Origin: Nectonema munidae
Taxonomy: Eukaryota > Nematomorpha > Nectonematoida > Nectonematidae
Assembly (NCBI GenBank): GCA_030549495.1
Contig: JAUIRK010000898.1
Location: forward strand, 558,001 to 622,000
DNA length: 64,000 bases
Direction: 5' to 3'
In this document: piece after piece, positions 12,411 to 24,000 of the stretch
How positions within the stretch are numbered: position 1 is the first letter of the stretch
Layout: every line of letters starts with the position of its first letter
Translations under genes and position numbers: made by a program
The notes under the pieces: model-generated
Databases searched by the model: none
Seen by the model: the letters and a program-made list of their open reading frames with translations, nothing else
Told to the model about the DNA's origin: nothing

Positions 12411-13311
12411 TGTCGACAGACATTTTGCCCGATAGATGATTCGTCCCATAGACAATTCGCCCCATGGACAAATTGTCTCATAGGCTATTTATTTCTTCCA
12501 TCTTTGTTTATTATGTGTAAAATTATTAAAAAATTTTATATTCTTGTTTATTTTATCTCTATTAAATTATTTCAAATTAATTATTTTATCTGTTAATTTT
12601 TTTTATCACTTTTAAATAATTTTAAATTATTGATGATGAAATTGAAGAAAAAGATAATTAAGATGATATTACAATTACAAGATATTAATTTTTATTTTGT
12701 TTCATTTATAAAATAACTGCCTTTCAAAAAACTAAATAAAATTAAAATATAGCTATTTTTATTGAGATGAGTTGTGATATTAGGCAAAACGTTTATATGC
12801 CAAAACCGTTTTACGAAAAATAGTCTTATGAAAAAAGCGTAAAAGTCTAAAAAAATTGAAAAAACGGTTTTATAAAACAATAGTATTAATTGATCTGCAT
12901 AAATAGAGCAAATTGTCTATGGCAAGAATTCTGTTATAAAAATAGAGCAAATTTTTAATGGAAAGAATTGTCTTATAAAAATAGGACTGGAAGTTTTATA
13001 AAAATAATAGAGCGCATTCTCTTATAAAAATAATGGGGCAAATTGAGCATGAGGCAAATCGTCTTATGAAAATTATGAGGCGAATTATTTTATGAAAATA
13101 ATGGGGCAAATTGTTTTATGAAAATAGTTAGGCGAATTGTCCATGAGACAAAATGTCTTATGAAAATAGTTAGGCAAATTGTCCATGAGACAAAATTTCT
13201 TATGAAAATAATGGGGCAATTGTCCATGAGACAAAATGTCTTATGAAAATAATGGGTCGAATTGTCGACGAACGGTCTTATGAAAATAATGGGGCGAAAT
13301 GTCTGAGGACC
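12411..13311. mobile_element. Foldback-type element, family F copy 2 (901 bp) with 8-bp TSD
   Basis: Left end TGTCGACAGACATTTTGCCC; the right end reads as GGTCCTCAGACATTTCGCCC on the other strand. Both flanks have the identical 8-bp duplication TTTTAAAG (12403-12410 and 13312-13319). The right arm (12900-13300) is a degenerate tandem array of about 8-10 units of 35-45 bp built on 'CTTATGAAAATAATGGGGCGAATTGTCCATGAGACAAAAT' variants. The core is A+T-rich and non-coding. An 8-bp duplication is seen in hAT and a few other superfamilies; the ends do not show the usual hAT YARNG pattern, so the family assignment is open. Confidence 0.85.
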
Positions 13312-13319
13312 TTTTAAAG

Positions 13320-14716
13320 GATTGCTTGAATATTTGGTCTCCTGTGGTATTTCCAGACCACTAATTTTGAAAATTGCAACAAAAAAATTTCGCCCCCCAA
13401 TAATTTTGAGAATGTGCGCCCCTGGAAAAAAGATATCAAGGAAAATTTAACCCAAATATGATGGGAGATTACTATTGGTTTTTACAACCAGAAAGTAAGA
13501 ATAAATTTAAAAGAATGAAAAAAATGAACAAAAACCTATTATTACCTGAAAATATATGCAAAATATAAAAAGTTTTTTTGTTAATAAAATTCTACTTAAT
13601 TTCGTTAAAAAGCAGTAAAATTGATATTTTAAAAATGTAATTACAAAAAAACTATACGTGTTGGAGCAAATTTGACATAATATTTGAAATCAGGACAAAA
13701 AACTTGATAATAAAGAGTGGTTCTATTTCTTGTAACAAAAAGAAAGTTTTATTTTGTTGGTTAGTGTTATTGGTGACCTTTAAATTTAAATTTCAAATTT
13801 AAACCCCTTTTTAGATTAAGATGAAAAAAGTAGCTAAGCAAAAAAAAATTCAAACTAAAACAACTGTAATATGTATTTTATTGAATAAGGAAGTATATAA
13901 AATAAAAATTATATAAATTTTTAGTTTATTTTGCTTGTGCCCACTGTTTAGAGATACCCTTGGTTTAACAAATAAAGCTGTAAGTGTAAGAATTTTGGAA
14001 AAGTATCTATTAGACAAAGTTTGTCAATGTACGGTTTTTCAAAAAGGTAGTTTTGTTAAGCCCACTGGCGTATCAAAAGATGAGAAAAAATCTACTTAGG
14101 TTTTTGAAAACACAATTTGGTCTTTAATTTTATTTTGTCGTAATTATATTGATATTGATTACTTAAAATGTTATGAAATGTTCTTCATAATAAATATTGT
14201 CGCTTTTTTCAGCAATTATTTTTTATATAAAAGTTTTCAAATTTAAACTCAACCCTTTGCACCATAGTGAGAGTTTGATTGGCTCAAAAATATTTTACGG
14301 ATAAAAGAAAACATTTTATAATTAAAAATAGTATTTTTACTCCTGGTATTTCGCAATTAGAAATTATCTCAACCGTGAAGTAAAATTAAAATTGTAAGAT
14401 GAATTTCAATATAAAAATTAAGGTATCTTTTTCTATGAGTTTCAGAGATCGTGAAAAGGTTGTGTGTTATTAAATCTTGTGATACTCAAAACACTTTTAC
14501 TCAGAACAGATATATTTTTTTATTAGCTGATTAATGTCAAATAAAGGTACGGTTTTAAGAATTATAACAGATAGATGTCAAATCGAGTCTATTCTTTTTT
14601 AGTAATAGAAAAAAGCGTTAATCAAATTTGTATAAGACAAGTGCCTATTTTTGATACTATGTTAAGCTTCCATTATTGACTGAATAAAAATTTTTTTAAA
14701 TATGTTTATAACCATA
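13320..14716. other. Spacer downstream of the STIL-like gene
   Basis: A+T-rich non-coding DNA with the dispersed repeat copy at 13795-13965. No gene recognised. Confidence 0.4.
13795..13965. repeat. Dispersed repeat, copy 2 (inverted relative to 4911-5115)
   Basis: It ends 'GCTTGTGCCCACTGTTTAGA', the reverse complement of the start of the copy at 4911. Interior blocks 'CAAACTAAAACAACTGTAAT' and 'ATTTTATTGAATAAGGAAGT' also match in reverse. It lies 9 kb from its partner. Confidence 0.6.
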
Positions 14717-14722
14717 TTTATT
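14717..14722 (-). terminator. Candidate polyadenylation signal of the STIL-like gene
   Basis: AATAAA on the minus strand, about 150 nt downstream of the STIL-like stop codon at 14874-14876. The spacing fits a short 3' UTR. In A+T-rich DNA such hexamers occur often by chance, so this is only a candidate. Confidence 0.4.
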
Positions 14723-14873
14723 TGTATAAATAAAACTATTAAAAGTTCAAATCTTTAATTTATAAAAACTAATAATTCAAAATGTTGTCTCCAAAATTAT
14801 AAAACAAATTAAAAATTGCATAAGTGAAAAATAGATAATTTTTCTTCCAAAATATTTAATTAAAAATAGTAGG

Positions 14874-15025
14874 CTATTGTTGAGCAGTGTTATCACAGGA
14901 ATTTGTTTGAGTTTTTCTTTGAAGAATTGAAGAGAACAAGTTATACTTTTGAAAGTATGCCTTTGTATCGAGTGAAAAATTGTTAATTGAAAAGCCATAT
15001 AAAGAAGTTTCAGATTTGCAATTAT
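14874..15025 (-). CDS. STIL: STIL-like last exon with STAN motif
   Basis: The exon follows acceptor 'TTTCATTTTAG' and enters in phase 1 (two bases complete the first codon). It encodes 'CKSETSLYGFSINNFSLD' followed by 'TKAYFQKYNLFSS', the STAN motif that binds SAS-6, and stops at TAG 14874-14876 after about 16 polar residues. The asparagine pair, F-S, T-K-x-Y and K/R-Y-x-L positions fit the motif. This exon is the best single piece of evidence for the gene's identity. Confidence 0.8.
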
Positions 15026-18000
15026 CTAAAATGAAATAGTGTGAAGTTTTAATTTAAAAACAGCAATTAATTTGAAAGAAAAGTGTAGACAAAGATTAAA
15101 AAAGATCACTTATATTGTAAGAACTTGAATATATTTTCAGAGTATAAACTCATTTATCGAGAACTAATAATAATTTTGTTTTATCTTTTTAAGGCAGTCG
15201 ATAGGGGTAATTTGGATAATCGATTTAAAGGAAAAAAGACTCTTCATCCAATTAAAACTATTTTGGGTAGTTACAAAGGAGGATACACCTTCAAACGATA
15301 TATAAAATAAACAGAGACTACGTAAAACATGCTGGACTGTTCAAAGACTTCCTTTCCATTTCAAAATCCGTTGGAATGTAAAGCAAAATCTCTAAATAAT
15401 CTCAGAAGAACTAACTAAAATTGTATTGAAGCTCATTCAAGATTCACCGATATGAAATTTAAAGTTTTAGTAAATTTTGTTAAGATTGGCTATGATTTGT
15501 ACACATTTTGTAGAGAAGTATGTTTGCACAGTTAAAAAAAAAGAAAAAATTGATATTATAAATAAAAATAAAATTTTTAACCTTCAATTGTTATATTTTT
15601 ATTAAGCGATGGAGTGTTTTGCGAACTTAAAAATAAATCAAAATAATTATATAGAAAAGGATTTCAAAAGAAAAGTGAACCTTTTCTCTTTCGGTTGAAA
15701 TTTTAGGGTAATTTTTGGTGATGAGATGACGGAATTTTTCTTTTCAAGAGTGAGCAAGGATCTGCTTAGCTCTTCATTTTGAGAGGATGATTTAAGGGAT
15801 GATTGAATTCTAATTAGAGAGGAATTTTCACATCTTACACTTTGTTTAAATTTATCAGAGAAGAATTCTTCTTGTTTGAGAAGAAGTAAAGAACTTCCAG
15901 TACAAACTTCTTGCGATTTTGTCTTAAAGAAGTTTTTGATAACATTAATCTTTTATTACGCAAATTAATTTTCATTAAAACCAAACTACAATAATTATAA
16001 TAAAATATTTTTGAAATTAGGCAAAACGATATACTAAAAAGTAGATTATTTTAAAAGAAATTTAACATATCATGAAAAGTAAAGATCTTAAACTTTTTAG
16101 GATAAAAATTTGACTGACCTAAATATATGACAATAAAATTTTACCAAATTTAGTTGAATAGAAGTAACTATTTGGCATATATAATAAGCCTTCTTAGTAA
16201 TGCTAAGATGCTAGGGTTCGATCTAGCAGCAAAGCTTCCTTGCTCTTAGTTCGAAAAAAGTGGTGCACTTGTGCGTTCTCGATGAAAACACTTCAAGGTA
16301 TCTTAAACTTTACCACATCATACAACTCATTATCTTTATACGACTCAACAGTCAACAAGCATTACCCCATCTTCTCATCGACCGCTGTAATTATCCCATT
16401 TCTTTATTTCCGGACACTGAGATAATCAAGCGTCAATATACCAAGTTTCCAAGGGTAGCTGTGGATGCAAATTCAAAAACATCTTAATTAACTTAATCAT
16501 ATATATCACCTAAAATTCAGGCTACCTATATCTACATCTCTGTAAATCCTGCCATGAGGTTGGAACCAGAAATAAGTTTTTCTACACAGTTGCTTTCCGG
16601 TTCCACCTTTCAAAAATTGATTAGCTCCAGCGTCAAAATTCAAGAAAACTTCGGATTCAGCCAGGGTTCGGTAGCCCTGGTATAATTACTTGTTTTCTGC
16701 AAAAGAATTGACGATATTTTTAGATTTATTTGCACCTAGTTTTGATATTGTATAATACATTCCTTAAGATTTCGGAAACATCTTCTACCTTTCAGACAAT
16801 AAAGATATAATTTTTAAAAATTACACTTAATTTTATTATGTCTATTTTTTACAATCAATATTTAATATGATTAGACGCAATTATTTTGAAATAGTACTTT
16901 GGAAGGAAACTTCTACATATGAAATTATGTTTTAACATCTTCCATTCTCCAGTTATAGAGGCTGAAATGCCACTTTCTGGAACCCAGTCCTCTTTTAACA
17001 AAATATCCTTTCTCGATTGAAGATAATTTAAGATAAAAATGCTATTAACTTTATCGAGAGTTATTGGTTTGAAACCAATCTTTTTTTTAACCACGAAGCT
17101 AGAATCTAGGCAGTGAACTGCTACAAACTATATTGAATCTAAACAAAATTAGCGTTACTTCAATACGAGCATTATCAAGTTTTGATGGATGAGGAGTAAA
17201 CATATGATTGGAAAGCAGGAGAGTTAACGTATCTTGAAGTTGTTTAATTTGCATTTGCTGATTTTGAAGGATTGTCATAACTGAAGATTTATTATCGTCC
17301 AGATCTTGTTCGACAACCACTTCATCTTTATCGTACTTTTCATCTTTTTCATTTTCCACTCTTTTTACCTCATTCACTTCAAGACATTTCTTCTGAATAG
17401 TAGTGTGTAAGCCAGAGTTTTTAGAATAGGTAGCAGAGATCTTTTGCTTGGACAAAAAAGCACTAGCTTTCTTTATCAAGGCGTCTATTTCAGCTTGAAT
17501 GTCTTTGCCATCTCTTCCTTTATTCAAAATATCTTTCTTAACAATTGCACACCCCGCCTTCTCTGATAAAAGTGAAGAATCTGTAATTAATGACTAAAGA
17601 GATACACTAGATATCAAAAAAATAAAAAAAATCTCTGTACCAATCCTGGTATGTCTTGCCCTCCATAAACACGTTGATCATTAGCTTTACTTTTAGGAGA
17701 TTGAAGAATATCATCATGATTGAAGTGTTTAGAAGTTTGAGGCGTGTACTTTGAAAGGATCTTTGCAACATTATTATTATTATATCTTACTCCGAGTCTG
17801 CTTCTTAAATGATCTTCGTGATCATGAAAGACCATATCTTTTTTATGAACATCCTTTATATGGAAAGTAAATTAAAGTTCTTAAAACTATTTCGTGAAAG
17901 AGAGAAGAAAATAAAATTTGTATTAAAATAAATGGAGTAAAATAATAATAATAAAGATAAATTTCAAAATATATTGTCATCGTAATTTAATGCTTTTCAA

Positions 18001-21000
18001 CACTAAAGTTATTACATCATCTAGACTTAGGCCGACTATACGTACCGTTTTAGACAGGGCCTTCCCGTTTTTATCATGGCCCGTCTTTTTTTAAATTTCC
18101 CATTTTTTTATTATTACTATAAATAATATAAAATTTTTTCATCATATATAATATGATACATATATCTCCAAAAATCTCAATGGTTTACCACGGGAAACAA
18201 CCTCTCAAAATTTACATTGACTATTATAATCAATTGAATGTTACTACGTTATATTTAGTAGACTTCTGGATGTGCCCCCAACAGGAATTTTTGCCTCCAA
18301 AACTTAAAATGTGTGTTTTTTTGCTTTAAAATGGATTGGGAAATTTTGTTCATATATTGTTTTATCTTATTAGAATAAAAAAAAGAATTATGAATGTGAC
18401 AAAGTTTATTCTAAAACTTTGAAAGAGCAAAATTAATTGTGTAAAGTTACTTCATCAGAAAGGGCAAGGATAGGGGTGTTTTCATCGAGAAGGCACAATT
18501 GCGCCGCTTGTATTGAACTATGAGGAAAGTACGCTTAATACAGGATCGAACCCAAGTCCTTGAGTTTTCAAAACCCAGTATCTAACCAACTTTACTCACG
18601 CCCCTGAAGGTGTCAAGAAAAATAAGATTGAAAGCATATTTAGCAAAAGAATCTATACAAAAAATTTTGACATATTTTTTTACATATGCATGAAATATTT
18701 TTTATTATAATGTTATTTATAACATATATAAGTTTGTTTTGAATTTACTACCTTCAACTAAACTTGCTTTTGAAAATGATTATTGTTTTTTCTGGCATTT
18801 ATTAAAATGTCGCGTTTTTGTCCAAAAAAATAATGGTCTTTTTTATCTAGACTACATTATGCATTATCACATCCATTGCGTCGTCTTTGTTACATTTGCA
18901 GCCAATGAAATAGGAGTACGATTTTTTGAGTATCCTTAGAAAACCTTTATAATTTAGTAAATATAAATCTCTTGTTATCATGACCCATTCAATTAAATAT
19001 TTATTAAGGTAAATACAAATAAGATTATGGGTTTCAGCAAAAAAAGTATCTTTTTCAGAAGAGAAAATAGATAATAATTATAGTTATAGTTATAACGTCA
19101 ATACTGATGTTATTCTTAAGCAAGAACTCTTGTTTCAAGATGTTCGTGCATCTTGTTAAATCATATTTAAAATTAATAACGGTGTCAAGAATGCATTGTA
19201 AATCACATATTCGCCATCATTCAAAATTATTTTACTATTTCAAAAGTATTAATAAAAATGTATACTTTTTCATCACATTTCAAAGAAAGGGTGGAAGAAA
19301 TTTTAGAAGGTGTAGAACCAATAAAGGTTTTATCTCTTCTTATTTGACAATAAATCAACTATTTTCTTGGATTACATTATTTTTAAAGCACTTATCAAAA
19401 GGTGTTCAATGGGAAACCCAATTTCTTTTTTCAACACACTCTAAAATCTTTGTTCTTCCAATCATATATTTTGTAAATAAAAATCTGTTGATATTATTAC
19501 CCATTTATTCAAATATATTTTTTATGAATTAGCTTAAATTTGGTTTTTTATCTCGTTCGTCAAAAAATAGCCCGATTATTCCAAAAAAAAGTACTTGCTG
19601 TTTCTAAAAGTAAAATAATACCTGGTTACTCCAAAAAATGTCCGGGTGTTTTTCAAAGAGGAACAAAATAAGTAATAATCAATACGAATTAAATGGAAAC
19701 AATTTATTACAGTGTACTCTGACACCTTTTTCAAGTTCTAAAATACAAATACTAAAAAATACACCTTTAACAAATTTTTTAATATTTGTGTTTAAGAACT
19801 TGACAAGGATGTTAGACTACACTGAAATTAATTGTTAATTAATAAATTGTTTTCCATTTAATTCGTGTTGATTAACCTATTTGATCATTATCTTTGAAAT
19901 GAAAGATTCATGTTCAATTTTTAAAAAATGAGTAATATTATCAAACATGGAGGTTGCAAAAACAAATCAGGTCTAATCTCTTCTCATGAAATTTGAAGAA
20001 TAATAACAAAATCTGGAAAACAATATATCATTAGTGAGACAGTAATTGCCTCAGTATTTTCTTTTAATATTTCAAATATGAAGAATCATGAAAGAAACAG
20101 TTGATCTCAAGTGACTTACTTATAATTATCATTTTAATTAGTTAGACTGGATCACGGTTGTTCAGGGTCTTTTTTAACGCAGATGGCGTTCAGAAAAAAA
20201 TTCCAGTTTTGGACACATTTTTTTTTAAATTGTGTCCAATAAAGGATTTTTTAAACTAGTCAGCTACCGTTAAAAATAGAGAAAAATGATTTATAGATAT
20301 GTAAAATATTAAAAAAAAATTCATATGAAACACTAGCATCTATAATAAAATGAGTTTAAAATGTATTAAAGTTTGTATTTTGAATAACTAATGTAAAGGG
20401 GAATTCATGAGGGGCAGTAGAACTTAATAATGACTTACTATATTACTCTAATTCAAAATATGCGGAAAGAAGCGGGAGGCGCATTTGATAATAGTGAGGA
20501 TCGCATGTGAAACGCAAGATTTTTTACAAAGCTTTTAAAAAAAATTTAAATAGGTTAAATCAGTGTTTTCCAAAGTTCGTGCTAGAGTCCCCAATGGGAG
20601 CATTGTGAAAATCTTCAGATAACAAGTATTATGACTAAAAATTTTTGCTCTATTAAAACGCACACACATTTTATATGATAGTCTTTTTCGCGCATACTTT
20701 TTTATAACACTTAACGCCATATTATTTTCAGAAAATCTTTTCCTATTTAACTAAATTCTCTAAAAAAAATAAGTAAAATTTGTTGTATTTAAAATTAGGA
20801 GTCGTTGAATTGACATGTAAAATAGAAGTAACTAGCAATTTTCAATATGAAAAAGCTAAAAACATTTAAATGCCCAAGATACTTTCATTCCTTCTTGTAA
20901 ATAATGACTCGTAGAAAGCAGTATTTAAAATTTTAATTGTTTATTGAGGACACCGTATAGATAATTATGAAAATTGTGATATTAAATTTTGGAATATAAA

Positions 21001-24000
21001 CACAAAATGTGAAGGTTCACATGGAAAAAGTGATTATATGCGTTGCGTAGAAAGTACGAGATTTTTCGATTATATTTTACATTATAATATTTTATATTAA
21101 TTTTTGGAATTTTCTTTTATTGTAAAAAAACTTACAGCCCCTTTTCTCCTACAATCCTAAAGTGGGCCACGCGCTTGGACTTGACCGATGCTTCTTATGG
21201 CATCAAAATCCATCTCGTATGGAGAAACGGCTTTTGCATCAAAGCAGCTAAGCAATGCTGGTAGTTCACTCGCCCCACGATGGGAGCCTGTTTCCGCCCA
21301 GCCCTACTGCAGGGAGTCATGGCCCAACTCCTTGGGACTAATTTTATTTGTAAATATAAGTTATAAAAAGAAACTTCCACAAAATTTTTTGTAATGCACT
21401 GGTCAAATATGAGTTATATTTCATGTTTATTGTTAGTTTATAGTAAATATTTCATTTTAAAATAGTTTGTAACGTCCATCCCACTTATGGGATAAGGGCT
21501 CAATTTGGGTTAATTTAAGTTTTATAAGTAAAGGCGTTTTTCTGAAAATGCCGTTTAAATGGAATCTTTTGGGGGAAAAAATGCCAAAACGTGTTTTGAG
21601 TAGAAAAAGTTAGAAAATTACTAAGTTTAATCAAAGTTTAACCCTGCTCAGGAAAACGCTTTTAAAATAAAGAACTAAAAAAGTGGTTTTGAAGAGATTG
21701 CTTTTGTTTAATCCTTTGACGAGCAGAATTTTGAAGACTGATAGTTTGCTTCCTTTTTCAATGGAAATTTATATATTCAAAGCAGACGGTTTTCATTTAT
21801 TGGGAAACGGGTGCCACACTGCTTCTCAAAGAGTTAAAAGCTTATTTTTGGCATAGATAATGAAGGATTTGAAGTTATATTTTCAAAGTAACTTCAAGAA
21901 AATTGTGTTAATTTGACAGGAATTTTTCGCTGAATTATCGTCATTTTCTTTAAACATGATTGAAAATATATTATTTTTCAAATATTTAGACAAATTTAAA
22001 AAATTCTTTACACGCTACTATCGAGTCCATTTATCTTGATTGAAGATATCATCTCTACTTATTGTTTAGGAAACACAGTTTTAAAGTGGTTTTATATAGG
22101 CTGGTTGAAAATGCACTCAATCATCGCTACTTTTGAAGTGTAACAAAAATTCTATATTTTTCCTTGTGAGTATTTTCCAGCGATGGATATACTTTCTCAG
22201 TTCAAAAAAATTGTTTTCTTTTTTTAAACTGATAAATTTCACTAATAACGAGATAGTGAACCTATCGACTAACAACAACAACAAAAGTAAAGTCTTTGAC
22301 TTATTCTTATTTTTGATTTATAGATAAATTTTCATATTCAAAGATCAAAATAATATGGTAAATCCTTAATTAACCAAAAAACTAACGGAAAACGACGAAC
22401 CATTCTTAAATCAACGAAGATTGGAAGGCGTATTTCGCAATAAAAAAAGATACATACTCCCAATATTTTGGTGTTTATACAATAGAACTTTAAAATTAGA
22501 CAAATTTTATTACTTTATTGAATAGATCCGTTCTACATAAAGATTTGGAAGAAAGCTGCTTAGATTGACTGGAGAGGATCTTAAATATAAAAGAAACAGT
22601 ACATAAAAAAAAGAAAAAATATTTGTTTAAATAAACTACAAAATTATCCACACAGATGAATAAAAATGAAAGTAAAGGCATTTTTATGAGCGAACAACAG
22701 CACTCTCTCTGTCTATTTTCTTTGAGAAAAAATCTTTTATTATTTTGAATAATTTTAACGAAATAATATCCTCTTTCAAAATCGGGAGATTTTTGATTCG
22801 GACTCGTTTATATTGCGGATAAATTTCAAAAGCACTCAAAAAACAACTTTACTTAAAATTAACAAGCCAAGATAATAAAAGGTACATTAGCAAAGCGAGA
22901 TTGAGACGCGATCAAAAAAGTAGTTTGATCCCTTTAAAAAACCGGGATAACAATAATATAAAACAAACTAAAAAGCAAATTCACAAGTAAAATGTCTTTA
23001 TTCAAATAAAATATTTGGGAGGCAAATTTTCGACTCGCCACCCTCCTTCTCCAATTGGTAGTTGAAGATCCATTGATGACCATAGTGGGCGAAAATTTAT
23101 CTTCCAAAAATTTTATTTGAATAAAGAGATATTACTTCTGAATTTACTTTTTATGATTTTCACATCTTCCTCAATGTCTCAGCGCCACTTCATTTAAACC
23201 TAAAAAGCTGGGAAACACGACATTAAGCTAATACGTGATTTGGAAGTTGCATTTTCTACTAAGCAAATATTACTTGTAGCATTATTCTCTGTAAAAAAAT
23301 ATACCATACAATTCAAGGATAGACAATATTTATTTAGTTTGTAATTAGTATTATTAAATTAAATTTTATTAGTTTTAAAATTAAACTATTTTCAAAACAC
23401 AACACTAACTAACTGTCTAATCATCTAAAATAACTTAACTGACAAACTAAAGTACTAATTAACTCGCACGCTAAAAATACATTGCAAAAAATATTATAGG
23501 TATATAGACCTTTTGGATGATTTAACTATTGCTATATATTTTAAATGTGGAGTAACAAAAAATAACAAGTGTGGTGTAAAGTATTCCGTTTATTGAGCAA
23601 AGAAGAAATCAAAGTATTAAGCATGATTGCATATTTATGTTTATATGAGATTTAAATAAATCAGAATCTCCAAAACAAAAATCAATACATCAATTATATA
23701 ATTTGTGAAATCAAACAAATAAATTAATATAGTAAACAATCTAACAGGTAAGCTTTTAATATATTTTACAAAATAAATTAACCTATTTGATACCAGAAAA
23801 AGGAGACGACATTAAGTAATTTGATATAAAATAACCTTAAAATCAAGAAATCGTCTGTGTCCTTTAAAAACGATGGTGGAAATTAATGAGGTAAGGTGAT
23901 TATTTAAGTAATAAACATAATTTAATTAGGAAATTTTATACATTTGAATGTTGAATAAAAAACCTTTTTCATAAAAACAATTTAAATATAATTAGCTAAA

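Noticed and set aside
12900-13300. Regularly spaced short repeats resembling a CRISPR array
   Set aside because: The units are degenerate and of variable length, have no unique spacers, and lie inside an element with terminal repeats and a target duplication. The surrounding genome is eukaryotic.
4911-13965. A single 9-kb transposon bounded by the inverted repeat pair
   Set aside because: The flanking sequence outside the CAGTGGGC core is itself part of the repeat, no target duplication was found, and the interior consists of unrelated elements.
19107-19532. 141-codon open frame on the plus strand as a gene
   Set aside because: No recognisable domain, composition like A+T-rich non-coding DNA, no supporting splice or polyadenylation context, and it lies in an intron of the STIL-like gene.
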